This document shows, one piece after another, positions 27,352 to 37,385 of a stretch of DNA of 64,000 nucleotides; position 1 is the first letter of the stretch; every line of letters begins with the position of its first letter. A program made the position numbers and the translations under genes. This stretch comes from Granulicella mallensis MP5ACTX8 (GTDB lineage Bacteria > Acidobacteriota > Terriglobia > Terriglobales > Acidobacteriaceae). The notes beneath the pieces are model-generated. The model did no database searches, was not told the origin of the DNA, and was given only the letters and a program-made list of their open reading frames with translations. The stretch covers positions 2,170,001-2,234,000 of the forward strand of contig NC_016631.1 of assembly GCF_000178955.2 (NCBI RefSeq), read 5' to 3'.

Positions 27352-30036
27352 TCAGGCGTGTGCGGCGCCTGAACCTTCTGTATTCAAGCCGAGTTCCGCG
27401 AAAGCCTTCTCCGCTACCTTTGGCTTCACGACGCCCTCGCGGGCCAGCTTCGACAGTGCGGCGGCGACGATGGACTCGGCGTCGACCTCGAAGTGGCGGC
27501 GCAGGTGCTCGCGGTTATCCGAGCGTCCGAAGCCGTCGGTGCCTAGCGAAACCAGGCGGGAGCCTAGCCACGGGGAGAGAGAGTCGGGCAGCGACTTCAT
27601 GTAGTCGCTGGCGGCAACGATGGGGCCTGCGGCCTTGCCCAATGCCTGCACGATGTAGGGGGTCTTCTCCTTCTCGGAGGGATGCAGGCGGTTGAAGCGC
27701 TCGGTGTCGAGGCAGTCGCGGCGGAGCTCGTTGTAGCTGGTGACGCTCCAGACGTCGGCGGCGATGTTGTACTTCTCCGCGAGGATCTGCTGTGCGCGGA
27801 CGGCCTCGTTGAGGATGGGGCCGGAGCCGAAGAGCTGAACCTGAGCGGTCTTCTCAGCCGCCTTGAACTTGTAGATGCCGCGCAGGATGCCCTCGCGAAC
27901 GCCCTCGCCCTCGGGCATGGCGGGCATCGCGTAGTCCTCGTTGTACATCGTGATGTAGTAGTAGCAGTCTTCGCCGGCCTCATACATGCGGCGCAGGCCA
28001 TCCTGCAGGACTACGGCCATCTCGAAGGCGTAGGCCGGATCATAGGTGAGGCAGGTGGGGATCGTGCCGGAGATCACGGGCGAGTGGCCGTCCTGATGCT
28101 GCAGGCCTTCGCCGAGCATCGTGGTGCGGCCGGCGGTGCCTCCCATCAGGAAGCCCTTGCCGCGTGAGTCCGCAAAGGCCCAGGCCATGTCGCCGATGCG
28201 CTGGAAGCCGAACATCGAGTAGTACATGTAGAACGGCACCATCGGAATCTTGTAGTTGGTGTAGGCCGTTCCGGCAGCGGTGAAGCTGGCCATGGAGCCT
28301 GCTTCCGTGATGCCTTCTTCGAGGATCTGGCCGCTCTTCTCCTCGCGATACTTGAGCAGCATGTCGGAGTCGTGTGGGGTGTACTTCTGGCCCTCGGGAG
28401 CGTAGATGCCCACCTGCGAGATCACGGACTCCATGCCGAAGGTGCGGCCTTCGTCGGGGACGATGGGCACGATCAGCTTGCCGATGGTCGGCTCCTTGAG
28501 CATGGCGCGCAGCATGCCGCCGACAAAGGCGGTGGTGGTGGAGACAGCGCGTCCCTTGGAGCCGCCCAGCCACTCCTTGAAGAAGTCAATTTTGGGGGCG
28601 ACGAATGTGGACTTCGGTACTTCACGGGCAGGCAGATAGCCGCCCAGCGCTGAGCGCCGCGACTGCATGTACTGGATAGCCGGATCGCTGGGATCGGGGC
28701 GATAGAAGGTGGCGTCTTTGGCCGCAGCTTCGGGGATTGGAATATCGAAGCGCTGAACGAAGGCCGCGAGGCCCTCGTCGGTGAGCTTCTTCTCAGAGTG
28801 CGTCGCGTTGCGTGCCTGCGCGGCGGCAATGCCGTATCCCTTGACGGTCTTGGCGAGGATGACCGTGGGGCCGCCCTTGTGCTCCAACGCGCGCTTGTAG
28901 GCGTTGTAGATCTTTGCGGGGTCATGGCCGCCGCGGTGCAGCTTGCCGAGTTCCTCGTCGGTCTTGTCTTCGACGAGCTTCACCAGCTCCGGATACTTGC
29001 CGAAGAAGTGCTGGCGCAGATACGCGCCACCCTTGGCCTTGTAGGCCTGGAAGTCGCCGTCGACACACTCTTCCATGCGCTTGAGCAGCAGACCCTGATG
29101 GTCGCGCTCGAAGAGCTCGTCCCAGTCCGAACCCCAGATGACCTTGATGACGTTCCATCCTGCGCCGCGGAACATGCCTTCGAGCTCGTCGATGATGCGC
29201 TTGTTGCCGCGGACAGGGCCGTCGAGGCGCTGCAGGTTGCAGTTGACGACGAAGATCAGGTTGTCGAGGTGCTCGCGGGAGCCAAGCGAGATTGCGCCGA
29301 GCGTGTCGACCTCGTCCGTCTCGCCGTCGCCGACGAAGGCCCAGACCTTGCGGTCGGTCTTCTCGATGAGGCTGCGGTTCTCGAGATACTTCATGAAGCG
29401 GGCCTGGTAGATGGCGTTCAGCGGGCCGATGCCCATCGATACCGTGGGGAACTGCCAGAAGTCCTGCATGAGCCAGGGGTGGGGGTAGCTCGAGAGGCCG
29501 GGTTCGCCGCGAAGTTCGTGGCGGAAGTTCTTGAGGCGGGCATCGTCGAAGCGGCCTTCGAGATAGGCGCGCGCGTAGACTCCGGGCGAGGCATGGCCCT
29601 GGAAGTAGATGAAGTCGCCGGGCTGTTCGCCGTTGGCGCTGGGGTACTTGGCATGGAAGAAGTGGTTGAACCCGACTTCGAGCAGCGTGGCGAGCGAGGA
29701 GTAGGTGGAGATGTGGCCGCCGATGCCGGCGTCGTACTTGTTCTGCTTGTGCACCATCGCCATGGCGTTCCAGCGGATGAGGGCTTCGACGCGGCGCTCG
29801 AGCGAGCGGTCACCGGGGTAGGGGACTTCGTCGTGCTTGGGGATGGTGTTGTGATAGGGCGTCGTGACATCGCCGGTGGCGGAGACTCCCGCCTCGCGGG
29901 CGCGAGTGCGGAGAGCGGAGAGCAACGCGGCGCCTTGTTCCCAATCCTGGGCGACGACTTCGTCGAATGCTTCAATCCACTCTGCGACCTCTGCGGTCAT
30001 GTCTGTCTTTACGGCCTCATCGACGTTTGTCGGCAT
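27352..30036 (-). CDS. aceE: Pyruvate dehydrogenase E1 component (homodimeric AceE)
   Basis: This ThDP enzyme decarboxylates pyruvate and passes the acetyl group to the E2 lipoyl domain of the pyruvate dehydrogenase complex. The 894 residues match AceE length. Diagnostic blocks are GGHISTYSS near residue 107, the ThDP/Mg motif GDGETDE (236-242) with NCN about 25 residues later, SDMLLKYREEKSGQILEEGITEAGSMAS and YMYYSMFGFQRIGDMAW. The ATG at 30034-30036 has AAGGGGAC upstream. E2 and E3 genes are not in this window. A degenerate E1-alpha-like gene follows on the same strand. A palindromic repeat element lies upstream, between its promoter region and argJ. Confidence 0.97.
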   Translation of the reverse strand: MPTNVDEAVKTDMTAEVAEWIEAFDEVVAQDWEQGAALLSALRTRAREAGVSATGDVTTPYHNTIPKHDEVPYPGDRSLERRVEALIRWNAMAMVHKQNKYDAGIGGHISTYSSLATLLEVGFNHFFHAKYPSANGEQPGDFIYFQGHASPGVYARAYLEGRFDDARLKNFRHELRGEPGLSSYPHPWLMQDFWQFPTVSMGIGPLNAIYQARFMKYLENRSLIEKTDRKVWAFVGDGETDEVDTLGAISLGSREHLDNLIFVVNCNLQRLDGPVRGNKRIIDELEGMFRGAGWNVIKVIWGSDWDELFERDHQGLLLKRMEECVDGDFQAYKAKGGAYLRQHFFGKYPELVKLVEDKTDEELGKLHRGGHDPAKIYNAYKRALEHKGGPTVILAKTVKGYGIAAAQARNATHSEKKLTDEGLAAFVQRFDIPIPEAAAKDATFYRPDPSDPAIQYMQSRRSALGGYLPAREVPKSTFVAPKIDFFKEWLGGSKGRAVSTTTAFVGGMLRAMLKEPTIGKLIVPIVPDEGRTFGMESVISQVGIYAPEGQKYTPHDSDMLLKYREEKSGQILEEGITEAGSMASFTAAGTAYTNYKIPMVPFYMYYSMFGFQRIGDMAWAFADSRGKGFLMGGTAGRTTMLGEGLQHQDGHSPVISGTIPTCLTYDPAYAFEMAVVLQDGLRRMYEAGEDCYYYITMYNEDYAMPAMPEGEGVREGILRGIYKFKAAEKTAQVQLFGSGPILNEAVRAQQILAEKYNIAADVWSVTSYNELRRDCLDTERFNRLHPSEKEKTPYIVQALGKAAGPIVAASDYMKSLPDSLSPWLGSRLVSLGTDGFGRSDNREHLRRHFEVDAESIVAAALSKLAREGVVKPKVAEKAFAELGLNTEGSGAAHA

Positions 30037-30169
30037 TTATACAGTCCCCTTGTATGCAAACTTCCACTGTTACGATAAATGTTCCTTATGGGGATGCGCT
30101 AGGGAGTGGGGTCCTGGCGGGGCTGGAAGAGCCGGTATTCGCGCGTTAAGGTGGGGTTGGCTTCTGGCA

Positions 30170-30365
30170 TTTGTCTTTTTTGTTGTCATTTCCGCAGGGA
30201 ATCTGCTTAATGGCCTCCCCATGGCGCTAGACACTGACTGGCATGGCTGATGCTTCAGCCATGCCAGTTAGTTTTTGCTCGAGATTGAGATGTTGCCGGT
30301 GCGAGCAGACAGCAGATTCCCTGCGGGAATGACAACAAGAAAGACAACGACAACAAGAAAAGCAA
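30170..30365. repeat. Intergenic palindrome with GACAAC/AAAAGC tail (copy C)
   Basis: The left arm (30181-30206, GTTGTCATTTCCGCAGGGAA then TCTGCT) is inverse to the right arm (30309-30335, AGCAGATTCCCTGCGGGAAT then GACAAC). A smaller stem, CTGGCATGGCTGATGCTTCA with GCCATGCCAG, lies in the loop near 30238-30268. After the right arm come AAGAAAGACAACGACAACAAG and AAAAGCAAAGCC units. The region 30037-30378 between aceE and argJ (both minus strand) otherwise holds no gene; the first 100 bases should contain the aceE promoter but I see no convincing boxes. Confidence 0.65.
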
Positions 30366-30378
30366 AGCCAAGAACGTT

Positions 30379-31590
30379 CTAGGTCGAGTAGTCGGCGTTG
30401 ATGCTGACGTACTCGTGGGTGAGGTCGCAGGTGATGAACTTCGACTTGCCCTCGGCCTGGCCTAGATCGAGATGGATGGTGTACTCGCGGTTGCTCATGG
30501 CGGCGTGGGTAGCGTCCTCGTCGAAGGCTGCATCCCGTGTGCCGTGGGCGAAGACCGGCAGGCCGCCGATGGTGACAGTGACGGTCGCGGGGTCGAAGGC
30601 AACACCGGCACGGCCAGCGGCTGCGAGCAGGCGGCCCCAGTTCGGATCGGCGCTGGACCAGGCTGTTTTGCAGAGCGGTGAGGTGGCGATGGTGCGCGCG
30701 ATCTGCTGGGCCTCGGCGTTGGAGCGTGCGCCGGTGATCTCCAGTGTGACGACGTGGGTGACGCCTTCGCCGTCGTCGACGATGGCGTGGGCGAGGGAGT
30801 CGCAGACACTCCTGAGGGCTGCTTCAAAGGCGGGAACGGCTTCGCCTTTGGCTTCCACTTCGCTCTTTCCGCTGGCGAGCAGTAGCACGGTGTCGTTGGT
30901 GGACATATCGCCGTCGATTGAGATCGAGTTGAAGCTGCCTTCAACCGCCGGGGTCAGCATGGCGGCAAGATGCTCCGAGTTCGCTGCGAGGTCGGTGAAG
31001 AGGTAGACCAGCATCGTCGCGTGCGGCACGAGCTGCGGGCCGATCATGCCCGCTCCCTTGGCGCAGCCGAAGAGATTGACGGTGCGGTCCTCGATCTCGA
31101 AACTCGCATGGGCGACTTTGAGCTTGGTGTCGGTGGTCAGAATCGCGGTGGCGAAGGCTTCGGCGTGCTCGGGGGTGTCGCCGAGCAAGGCCTTTGCGGC
31201 GGGGACGGCGGCGATGAGTTTTTCTACAGGCAGCGGAACGCCGATGATGCCGGTGGAGGAGGGGAAGATCTCGTCGAAGACGCAGCCGAACTGCTCGGCG
31301 ACGGCGATGCAGCTCTTGCGGCAGGCGTCGATGCCGGGCTCTCCGGTGGCGCAGTTGGCATTGCCTGCGTTGACGAGGACTGCCGAGACGCGGCCGCCGG
31401 TTGTGACCAGGTGTCTGCGTCCGACGGTCACGGGGGCGGCGACGACCTGATTGCTGGTGAACATGGCAGCTGCGCTGGCTCCGCCGTCGCAGACCGCGAG
31501 CGCGACGTCGGGCTTGCCGCTGGCTTTGATACCGGCTTTGACGGAGGACCAGCGGAAGCCGAGGGGGAGGGGATGGGAGATCGTGCTCAT
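30379..31590 (-). CDS. argJ: Bifunctional glutamate N-acetyltransferase / ornithine acetyltransferase
   Basis: ArgJ recycles the acetyl group in arginine biosynthesis, moving it from N-acetylornithine to glutamate. Some members also use acetyl-CoA. The 403 residues contain VALAVCDGGASAAAMFTSNQVVAAPV, NAGNANCATG, FPSSTGIIGVPLP, the KGAGMI self-processing region and, 12 residues later, HATML with the nucleophile Thr. SISIDGDMSTNDTVLLLA and SADPNWGRLLAAAGRAGV follow. It is presumably cleaved before that Thr into alpha and beta chains. The start is the ATG at 31588-31590; the frame is open to 31836 without homology. No Shine-Dalgarno is obvious. No other arg genes lie in the window. Confidence 0.96.
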   Translation of the reverse strand: MSTISHPLPLGFRWSSVKAGIKASGKPDVALAVCDGGASAAAMFTSNQVVAAPVTVGRRHLVTTGGRVSAVLVNAGNANCATGEPGIDACRKSCIAVAEQFGCVFDEIFPSSTGIIGVPLPVEKLIAAVPAAKALLGDTPEHAEAFATAILTTDTKLKVAHASFEIEDRTVNLFGCAKGAGMIGPQLVPHATMLVYLFTDLAANSEHLAAMLTPAVEGSFNSISIDGDMSTNDTVLLLASGKSEVEAKGEAVPAFEAALRSVCDSLAHAIVDDGEGVTHVVTLEITGARSNAEAQQIARTIATSPLCKTAWSSADPNWGRLLAAAGRAGVAFDPATVTVTIGGLPVFAHGTRDAAFDEDATHAAMSNREYTIHLDLGQAEGKSKFITCDLTHEYVSINADYST

Positions 31591-31738
31591 CGATATCACT
31601 GTATCAAGGGCGATGGCGGTGTTCGATGACGGTGATTGCAGTGGTAGAACTGGTGGGCCAGGAGTTGCGAGTCGCGAGATGCGAGTAACGAGGAGAACCA
31701 TGCCCCGGCGTATACTCATTCGATAACACCGGGAATAG

Positions 31739-33265
<1,527 letters not shown>

Positions 33266-33290
33266 TGAGGCAGAGTGTAGAGAAAACAGA

Positions 33291-33318
33291 GGCCCACGAG
33301 TCATATCGTGGGCCTTTT
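33291..33318 (+). terminator. Rho-independent terminator after thiC
   Basis: GGCCCACGA and TCGTGGGCC form a nine-base stem followed by TTTT, 25 bases past the thiC stop. Confidence 0.88.
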
Positions 33319-33334
33319 GCTTGCCTTTACCCTT

Positions 33335-33530
33335 CTTCTTGTCATTCCGAGCGGAGCGAGTGAACCTGCTGTCTCCCGCTTTTTGCTTGTGCTGCCACAG
33401 ATGATATGCGGCAACAAGAACTGTGCCCTGCCAGATGCTTTCTGGGTCGTACGAAGGAAGAGCGGGAGGAAGCAGGTTCACTCGCTCCGCTCGGAATGAC
33501 AACAAGAAAAGCAAGAGCAAAGTGACAACT
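33335..33530. repeat. Large intergenic palindrome with hexamer tail (copy D)
   Basis: The left arm begins TTGTCATTCCGAGCGGAGCG at about 33340 and runs through AACCTGCTGTCTCCCGC. The right arm (about 33460-33505) is GAGCGGGAGGAAGCAGGTTC then ACTCGCTCCGCTCGGAATGA, its inverse with a few differences. The loop is some 70 bases. The tail AACAAGAAAAGCAAGAGCAA is short here. It separates the convergent thiC and tonB genes. Confidence 0.75.
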
Positions 33531-33555
33531 GCAACAGCAAAGACAGAGGCACGCC

Positions 33556-34200
33556 TCAGCCGTGCTCGTAGTGGAAGAGCAGTTCCTGCTCGCTGTCTAC
33601 CGGAACGCCATTGCGTGTTGCCGGTTGGAAGGTCCACTGCTGGATCACTGCGAGGACCGTCTCGTCGATGCCGTGTCCAAGTCCGCGAGCCAGCGATGAC
33701 TTCGCGATTCGTCCTGTCTTATCGATGACCACGTCCACGACCACATCTCCGCGCGTACCCGAGGGAAGCTGCGACAGGTCCGGTTTCGGCGAAGGATGGA
33801 CAACCACCAGGGCGAGGGTCGTATCGCCCTCTCCGAGGGCATCGGCTCCCGTAGACGAGCCTGCGCTCGTCGAGGCGGAGGTCGGGGCTGGTGTAACCGG
33901 GGCTGGGGTAGGCAAGGGGGTGGGACGTGGAATCACGGGTTTGTTCGTGGGCCGTTTAGGTGTCTTGAGTGCGGAGGGTGGAGCGCTGATGCCGGGGGAG
34001 TAGGTGAGCAGCAATCGGTGGCCGCTAGGATCGCCGGGCAGTTGAACAGGTTTGAGGTGCGGTGGACGGGTATAAAACAGCACGCCGAGAACGGACAGGT
34101 GAAACGCGACCGACGCTACCGCCCAATAGCTGTGCCGACGGCCCTGGAGCGGCAGTTCACCCTGTTGCAGCAGTGTCTTGCTGTACGGTTTCGTGTCCAT
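33556..34200 (-). CDS. TonB-like energy transducer
   Basis: This inner-membrane-anchored protein would transmit proton-motive force to outer-membrane transporters. The 214 residues comprise a cytoplasmic head, one transmembrane segment (SYWAVASVAFHLSVLGVLFY), a Pro/Thr/Ala-rich periplasmic spacer (KRPTNKPVIPRPTPLPTPAP) and a C-terminal TonB domain (GDVVVDVVIDKTGRIAKSSLARGLGHGIDETVLAVIQQWTFQPATRNGVPV) of the beta-alpha-alpha-beta fold. The ATG at 34198-34200 has GAGGGGTGG just upstream; the open frame to 34368 lies in a hairpin-rich intergenic zone and is not supported. ExbB/ExbD genes are not in the window, so the partner is elsewhere. Confidence 0.88.
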   Translation of the reverse strand: MDTKPYSKTLLQQGELPLQGRRHSYWAVASVAFHLSVLGVLFYTRPPHLKPVQLPGDPSGHRLLLTYSPGISAPPSALKTPKRPTNKPVIPRPTPLPTPAPVTPAPTSASTSAGSSTGADALGEGDTTLALVVVHPSPKPDLSQLPSGTRGDVVVDVVIDKTGRIAKSSLARGLGHGIDETVLAVIQQWTFQPATRNGVPVDSEQELLFHYEHG

Positions 34201-34313
34201 TCCACCCCTCGAAGGTAGGGTACACCTGACGGCAGTGTTTGTAAGACTCCAGTAACAGCAGATCGTCAGCAGGGGATCGGGGTAAAACTGGGCAATAACA
34301 TAGGGCCAACGGC

Positions 34314-34360
34314 CCGGCTTATCCCAGCCTGGGGCAAAACCCCAGGCTGGGATAAGCCGG
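34314..34360. terminator. Perfect 21-bp stem-loop downstream of the M28 peptidase
   Basis: CCGGCTTATCCCAGCCTGGG G (34314-34334) pairs perfectly with its inverse at 34340-34360, five-base loop. It is 46 bases past the M28 stop codon and ends that transcript or is a mobile palindromic unit; similar CCCAGGCTGGGATA cores occur at 9260-9276. Confidence 0.75.
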
Positions 34361-34405
34361 ACTGTCAACCCTCTAACGAGACACGGTTTCAGCGCTACGT
34401 GGCTT

Positions 34406-36562
34406 TCAGAGCCCTGCGGCTCCTTCGAGAATCGCCGCTGAGCGATTCAGTGCTGCTGCCAGTGCGTCGAGTTGTGCTTGCGTGCGGGCGTTGTCGGCTT
34501 CGTCGATGCCTTCGTTGACGCCGGGGATGACTACTGCTGCGTAGCCGGTGAACTCACCCGGAGCATAGATGGTGTGCTTGAACCACGGACGTTTCGGAAG
34601 GCCCGCGTCGTTGAGCAGGGCGGATTCGGCATTCCGGAGGGCTGCGTTCAACGGTGCGGCATCGACGCCCTGGGTGGGTGCGGATTGCAGCCGGTAGGCA
34701 CGTTCGCCAGCCGCGGCAAAGCGTTTGGCTGCCGTGGCGGCGGCGCTGAAGTCCACCTGCATCTTTGCTTCTGTGGCACGGGTTCTTGCTTCGGTGAGAT
34801 AGCTTCCGATCTCGCTGCCATAGAGCTTGTAGTCGTAGGGCAGGACGTCGGCGTCGGCCATGTGCAGCACTTCAAGGCCGAAGACGCGGGCCTGTTGCTG
34901 TTCGTAGACGAAGGTGGGATCGGCGTTGCGGATGAACCAGTTGTAGTCGTCGAAGGTCGAGTGGTAGACGCCGTAAGGGCCTTGCGAACCGATGTCGGTG
35001 GAGGGAACGCCCAGGTGCTGGATGAAGGGCGTGTAGTCGGAGCCGGAGCCCAGCGTGCCGATCTGTACGTCCTCAGCGTTTGCATCATGCCTGTTGCGGG
35101 CGGGGGCTTTGCGGCGGCCGGCACCCTCATGCTGATCGTTCAGCCATTGATCGTAGACGGTGCCGCCCTTGGGGCTGGGAACTTCGCGCGTGACCTCGCG
35201 GACGAACTCCTTGAGCGAGGGCACAGCTGAGGCGTCGAAGTTTGGGCCGGCGACGCCGACGTCCGTGTTGAAGTAGGCGACGGCGTGGGAGAGTTCAGCG
35301 GCGTGCATCTCGGCCCACTCGGTCGAGCCCATCAGGCCCTCTTCCTCGGCATCCCAGCTTCCGAAGACGATCGTCCGCTTCGGCTTCCAGCCCTGCTTGA
35401 GCAGTACGCCTAAGCCGTGCACGGTTTCGAGCATCGCGGCTGTGCCGCTGTTGGGATCGACCGCGCCGTAGACCCAGGCGTCGCGATGATTGCCCGCGAC
35501 GACCCAGGCATTGGGATCGTCGCCGGGAATCTTGCCGATGACGTCCCAGATGGTGCGCAGCTTGTAGTCCTGTTCGAGATGCATGTGCACCTTCACCGAT
35601 GCCGTTCCGCCGAGGTGATAGGTGAAGGGAAGCGCGCCTTGCCACTCGCGCGGCGAGAGCGGGCCGTCGAGATGCTGCAGGATGGGTGCGGCGTCCTGAT
35701 AAGACAGCGGATTGGAGGGGATCGACGGCTGATTCATCTTGGCCGGATCGGTGATGCGCTGCGAATCGGGCAGGTCGGGGGTCGAGGCGATGCCGGGAGT
35801 CTCCGGATCGCCCGGATAGAGGGGGAGGAACTGCACGCTGCCACGTTGCACAGCAGAGGCTGGACGGAATGGCCCGCGAGGATAGGCGTCGCCGCGGGTG
35901 TAGCCGTCGTCGGCCGGATCGGAGTAGATCAGCACGCCCTTGGCGCCGCGCTGCTGGGCGATGTAGACCTTGACGCCGCGGAAGTTCGCGCCGTAGCGCA
36001 CGAGCACGATCTTGTCCTTGACGCTGATGTTCAGGGCGTCGAGCTTTTTGAAGTCTTCAAGCGTGCCGTAGTTGGCATAGACGACCTCTGCGGTGACATC
36101 GCCAGAGGCCGAGGAGCCGTTGAAGGCGGGCAGGATACGGGGATCGTCCTGGAAGGAGTCGCCGCCGTACTCCTTGGGATCGACGTGTTCCGGGGTAGGT
36201 CCGGACATGAGTTTTTTGCCCTGGGCATCGAAGGCTTCGATCTCGATCTTGACCGGTTTATTCAGCAGCACGCGGAAGGGCACGATCTCGGTCTGCAGGC
36301 CAGCGGCTTTGAACTTTTCGGCGACATAGAGCGCGGTCTTGTGGTCTTCGGGAGAGCTGGCCCAGTGGGGTTCGGCGGTCAGCGTCTTCAGGTGTTCGCC
36401 GGCGAGTTTCGCGTCGGGCACGGGCATAAAGGCGGCATCCCACTTGGCCTGCTGTGAAAAGTCAGCGTAGCCGAAGACCCTGGGTGTCTGGGCAAGTGCC
36501 ACGGTGGAGAAGAGTGCGGCGGCGCTGGAGACGAGAAGGAAGTTCGAAAAGGAGCGAGTCAC
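34406..36562 (-). CDS. M28-family metallopeptidase (glutamate carboxypeptidase II-like)
   Basis: An exported di-zinc aminopeptidase/carboxypeptidase of about 718 residues resembling PSMA/GCPII. Signal peptide residues about 1-25 (RSFSNFLLVSSAAALFSTVA, cleavage near ALAQ). A protease-associated domain (about 120-290) is inserted before the M28 core. The metal and catalytic residues are visible: the His-Asp in VVAGNHRDAWVYGAVDPNSG, the Glu-Glu in SWDAEEEGLMG, the Asp in YFNTDVGV and the His in YHSTFDDY. A C-terminal dimerisation-like helical domain follows. The start is a GTG at 36560-36562 with AAAGGA six bases upstream; longer ORFs enter the repeat element. It is followed by a hairpin terminator. 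Physiological substrate unknown. Confidence 0.92.
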   Translation of the reverse strand: MTRSFSNFLLVSSAAALFSTVALAQTPRVFGYADFSQQAKWDAAFMPVPDAKLAGEHLKTLTAEPHWASSPEDHKTALYVAEKFKAAGLQTEIVPFRVLLNKPVKIEIEAFDAQGKKLMSGPTPEHVDPKEYGGDSFQDDPRILPAFNGSSASGDVTAEVVYANYGTLEDFKKLDALNISVKDKIVLVRYGANFRGVKVYIAQQRGAKGVLIYSDPADDGYTRGDAYPRGPFRPASAVQRGSVQFLPLYPGDPETPGIASTPDLPDSQRITDPAKMNQPSIPSNPLSYQDAAPILQHLDGPLSPREWQGALPFTYHLGGTASVKVHMHLEQDYKLRTIWDVIGKIPGDDPNAWVVAGNHRDAWVYGAVDPNSGTAAMLETVHGLGVLLKQGWKPKRTIVFGSWDAEEEGLMGSTEWAEMHAAELSHAVAYFNTDVGVAGPNFDASAVPSLKEFVREVTREVPSPKGGTVYDQWLNDQHEGAGRRKAPARNRHDANAEDVQIGTLGSGSDYTPFIQHLGVPSTDIGSQGPYGVYHSTFDDYNWFIRNADPTFVYEQQQARVFGLEVLHMADADVLPYDYKLYGSEIGSYLTEARTRATEAKMQVDFSAAATAAKRFAAAGERAYRLQSAPTQGVDAAPLNAALRNAESALLNDAGLPKRPWFKHTIYAPGEFTGYAAVVIPGVNEGIDEADNARTQAQLDALAAALNRSAAILEGAAGL

Positions 36563-36584
36563 GGTGGGTCCTTTAGGGGGATTT

Positions 36585-36880
36585 GCTTTTCTGCTTGTCA
36601 TTCCGAGTGTAACGAGTGAACCTGCTTTCTCCCGTTCTTTGCTCTTCCTGCCCCGAAAACAGGCGTAAACAAGCAATATGGCGCCGTTGCCGCATAACTT
36701 TATGGCAACACTGGCGAAAAACGGGAGGAAGCAGGTTCACTCGCTCCGCTCGGAATGACAACCAGAAAAGCAAGAGCAAGAGCAAGAGCAAGAGCAAGAG
36801 CAAGAGCAAGAGCAAGAGCAACAGCAACAGCAACAGCAGAAGCAGCTGCAAAAGCGAGAGCAACAGTGCTTCGGGCGGCG
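36585..36880. repeat. Large intergenic palindrome with long GCAAGA microsatellite (copy E)
   Basis: The left arm starts at about 36588 (GCTTTTCTGCTTGTCATTCC) and continues GAGTGTAACGAGTGAACCTG. The right arm (about 36719-36762) is AACGGGAGGAAGCAGGTTCA then CTCGCTCCGCTCGGAATGAC, its inverse with small differences. Beyond it the tail holds about eight AAGAGC units followed by several AACAGC units, the longest tail in the window. It lies between the M28 gene and mscL, both on the minus strand. Reading frames through it give repetitive Lys/Ser, Ala/Arg or Leu runs and are not genes. Confidence 0.8.
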
Positions 36881-36889
36881 GAGTATGTT

Positions 36890-37294
36890 TTAGGCCGTTA
36901 CCGGCTGTCCGCAGAACTTGCAGCGGGAAGCAGCAAGCGGAATCTCGCTCAGGCACTGGGGGCAGGTCTTGGTCGAGGGCTCGGCTGGAGGCGGAGGATT
37001 GAACTTCTTCATCAGGTATTGTGTGGGCAGCACCATGAAGAAATAGACCACGGAGGCGATGAGCAGAAAGTTGATGATCGCCGTGAAGAAGGTGCCGTAC
37101 TTGATCTCGCCGCCATGAGCGTGGGCGACGAGGTAGTCGAAGTTTGGCTTGCCGATGATCGCGCCCAACAAGGGGTTGATGATGTTGGTAGTCAGCGCGG
37201 TGACGATCGAGGTGAAGGCCGCGCCGATGATGACGGCCACCGCCAGGTCCATTACATTGCCGCGCAGGATGAAATCGCGAAATCCTTTGAACAT
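36890..37294 (-). CDS. mscL: Large-conductance mechanosensitive channel MscL with C-terminal zinc ribbon
   Basis: An inner-membrane pentameric channel that opens on hypo-osmotic shock. The 134 residues contain the N-terminal amphipathic helix FKGFRDFILRGN, TM1 (VMDLAVAVIIGAAFTSIVTAL) and TM2 (TFFTAIINFLLIASVVYFFMV). The usual charged C-terminal helix is replaced by a Pro-rich linker and a CPQC...CKFC zinc-ribbon-like motif (Cys 111, 114, 125 and 128). GGAGGA lies six bases before the ATG. The zinc ribbon is not part of E. coli MscL and may modify gating or bind a partner; this is inference. Repeat copy E lies directly past the stop codon. Confidence 0.95.
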   Translation of the reverse strand: MFKGFRDFILRGNVMDLAVAVIIGAAFTSIVTALTTNIINPLLGAIIGKPNFDYLVAHAHGGEIKYGTFFTAIINFLLIASVVYFFMVLPTQYLMKKFNPPPPAEPSTKTCPQCLSEIPLAASRCKFCGQPVTA

Positions 37295-37385
37295 GAGTCC
37301 TCCGTGGGTTCGGTTTTAGGGTAGAGATTTCCCGGCGAGTATACCGCAACGACTCGCGTATTCTTTGTAGATGCGTCCTGCCACC

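Noticed and set aside
28798..30078. 426-codon open frame on the plus strand over aceE
   Set aside because: It is antisense to aceE with no recognisable motif.
36762..36880. CRISPR array
   Set aside because: The units are contiguous hexamers with no spacers and no cas genes nearby.
36616..37002. Lys/Ser-repeat ORF with KSKSKSK runs
   Set aside because: It is the hexamer tail of the repeat element translated in one frame, not a protein gene.
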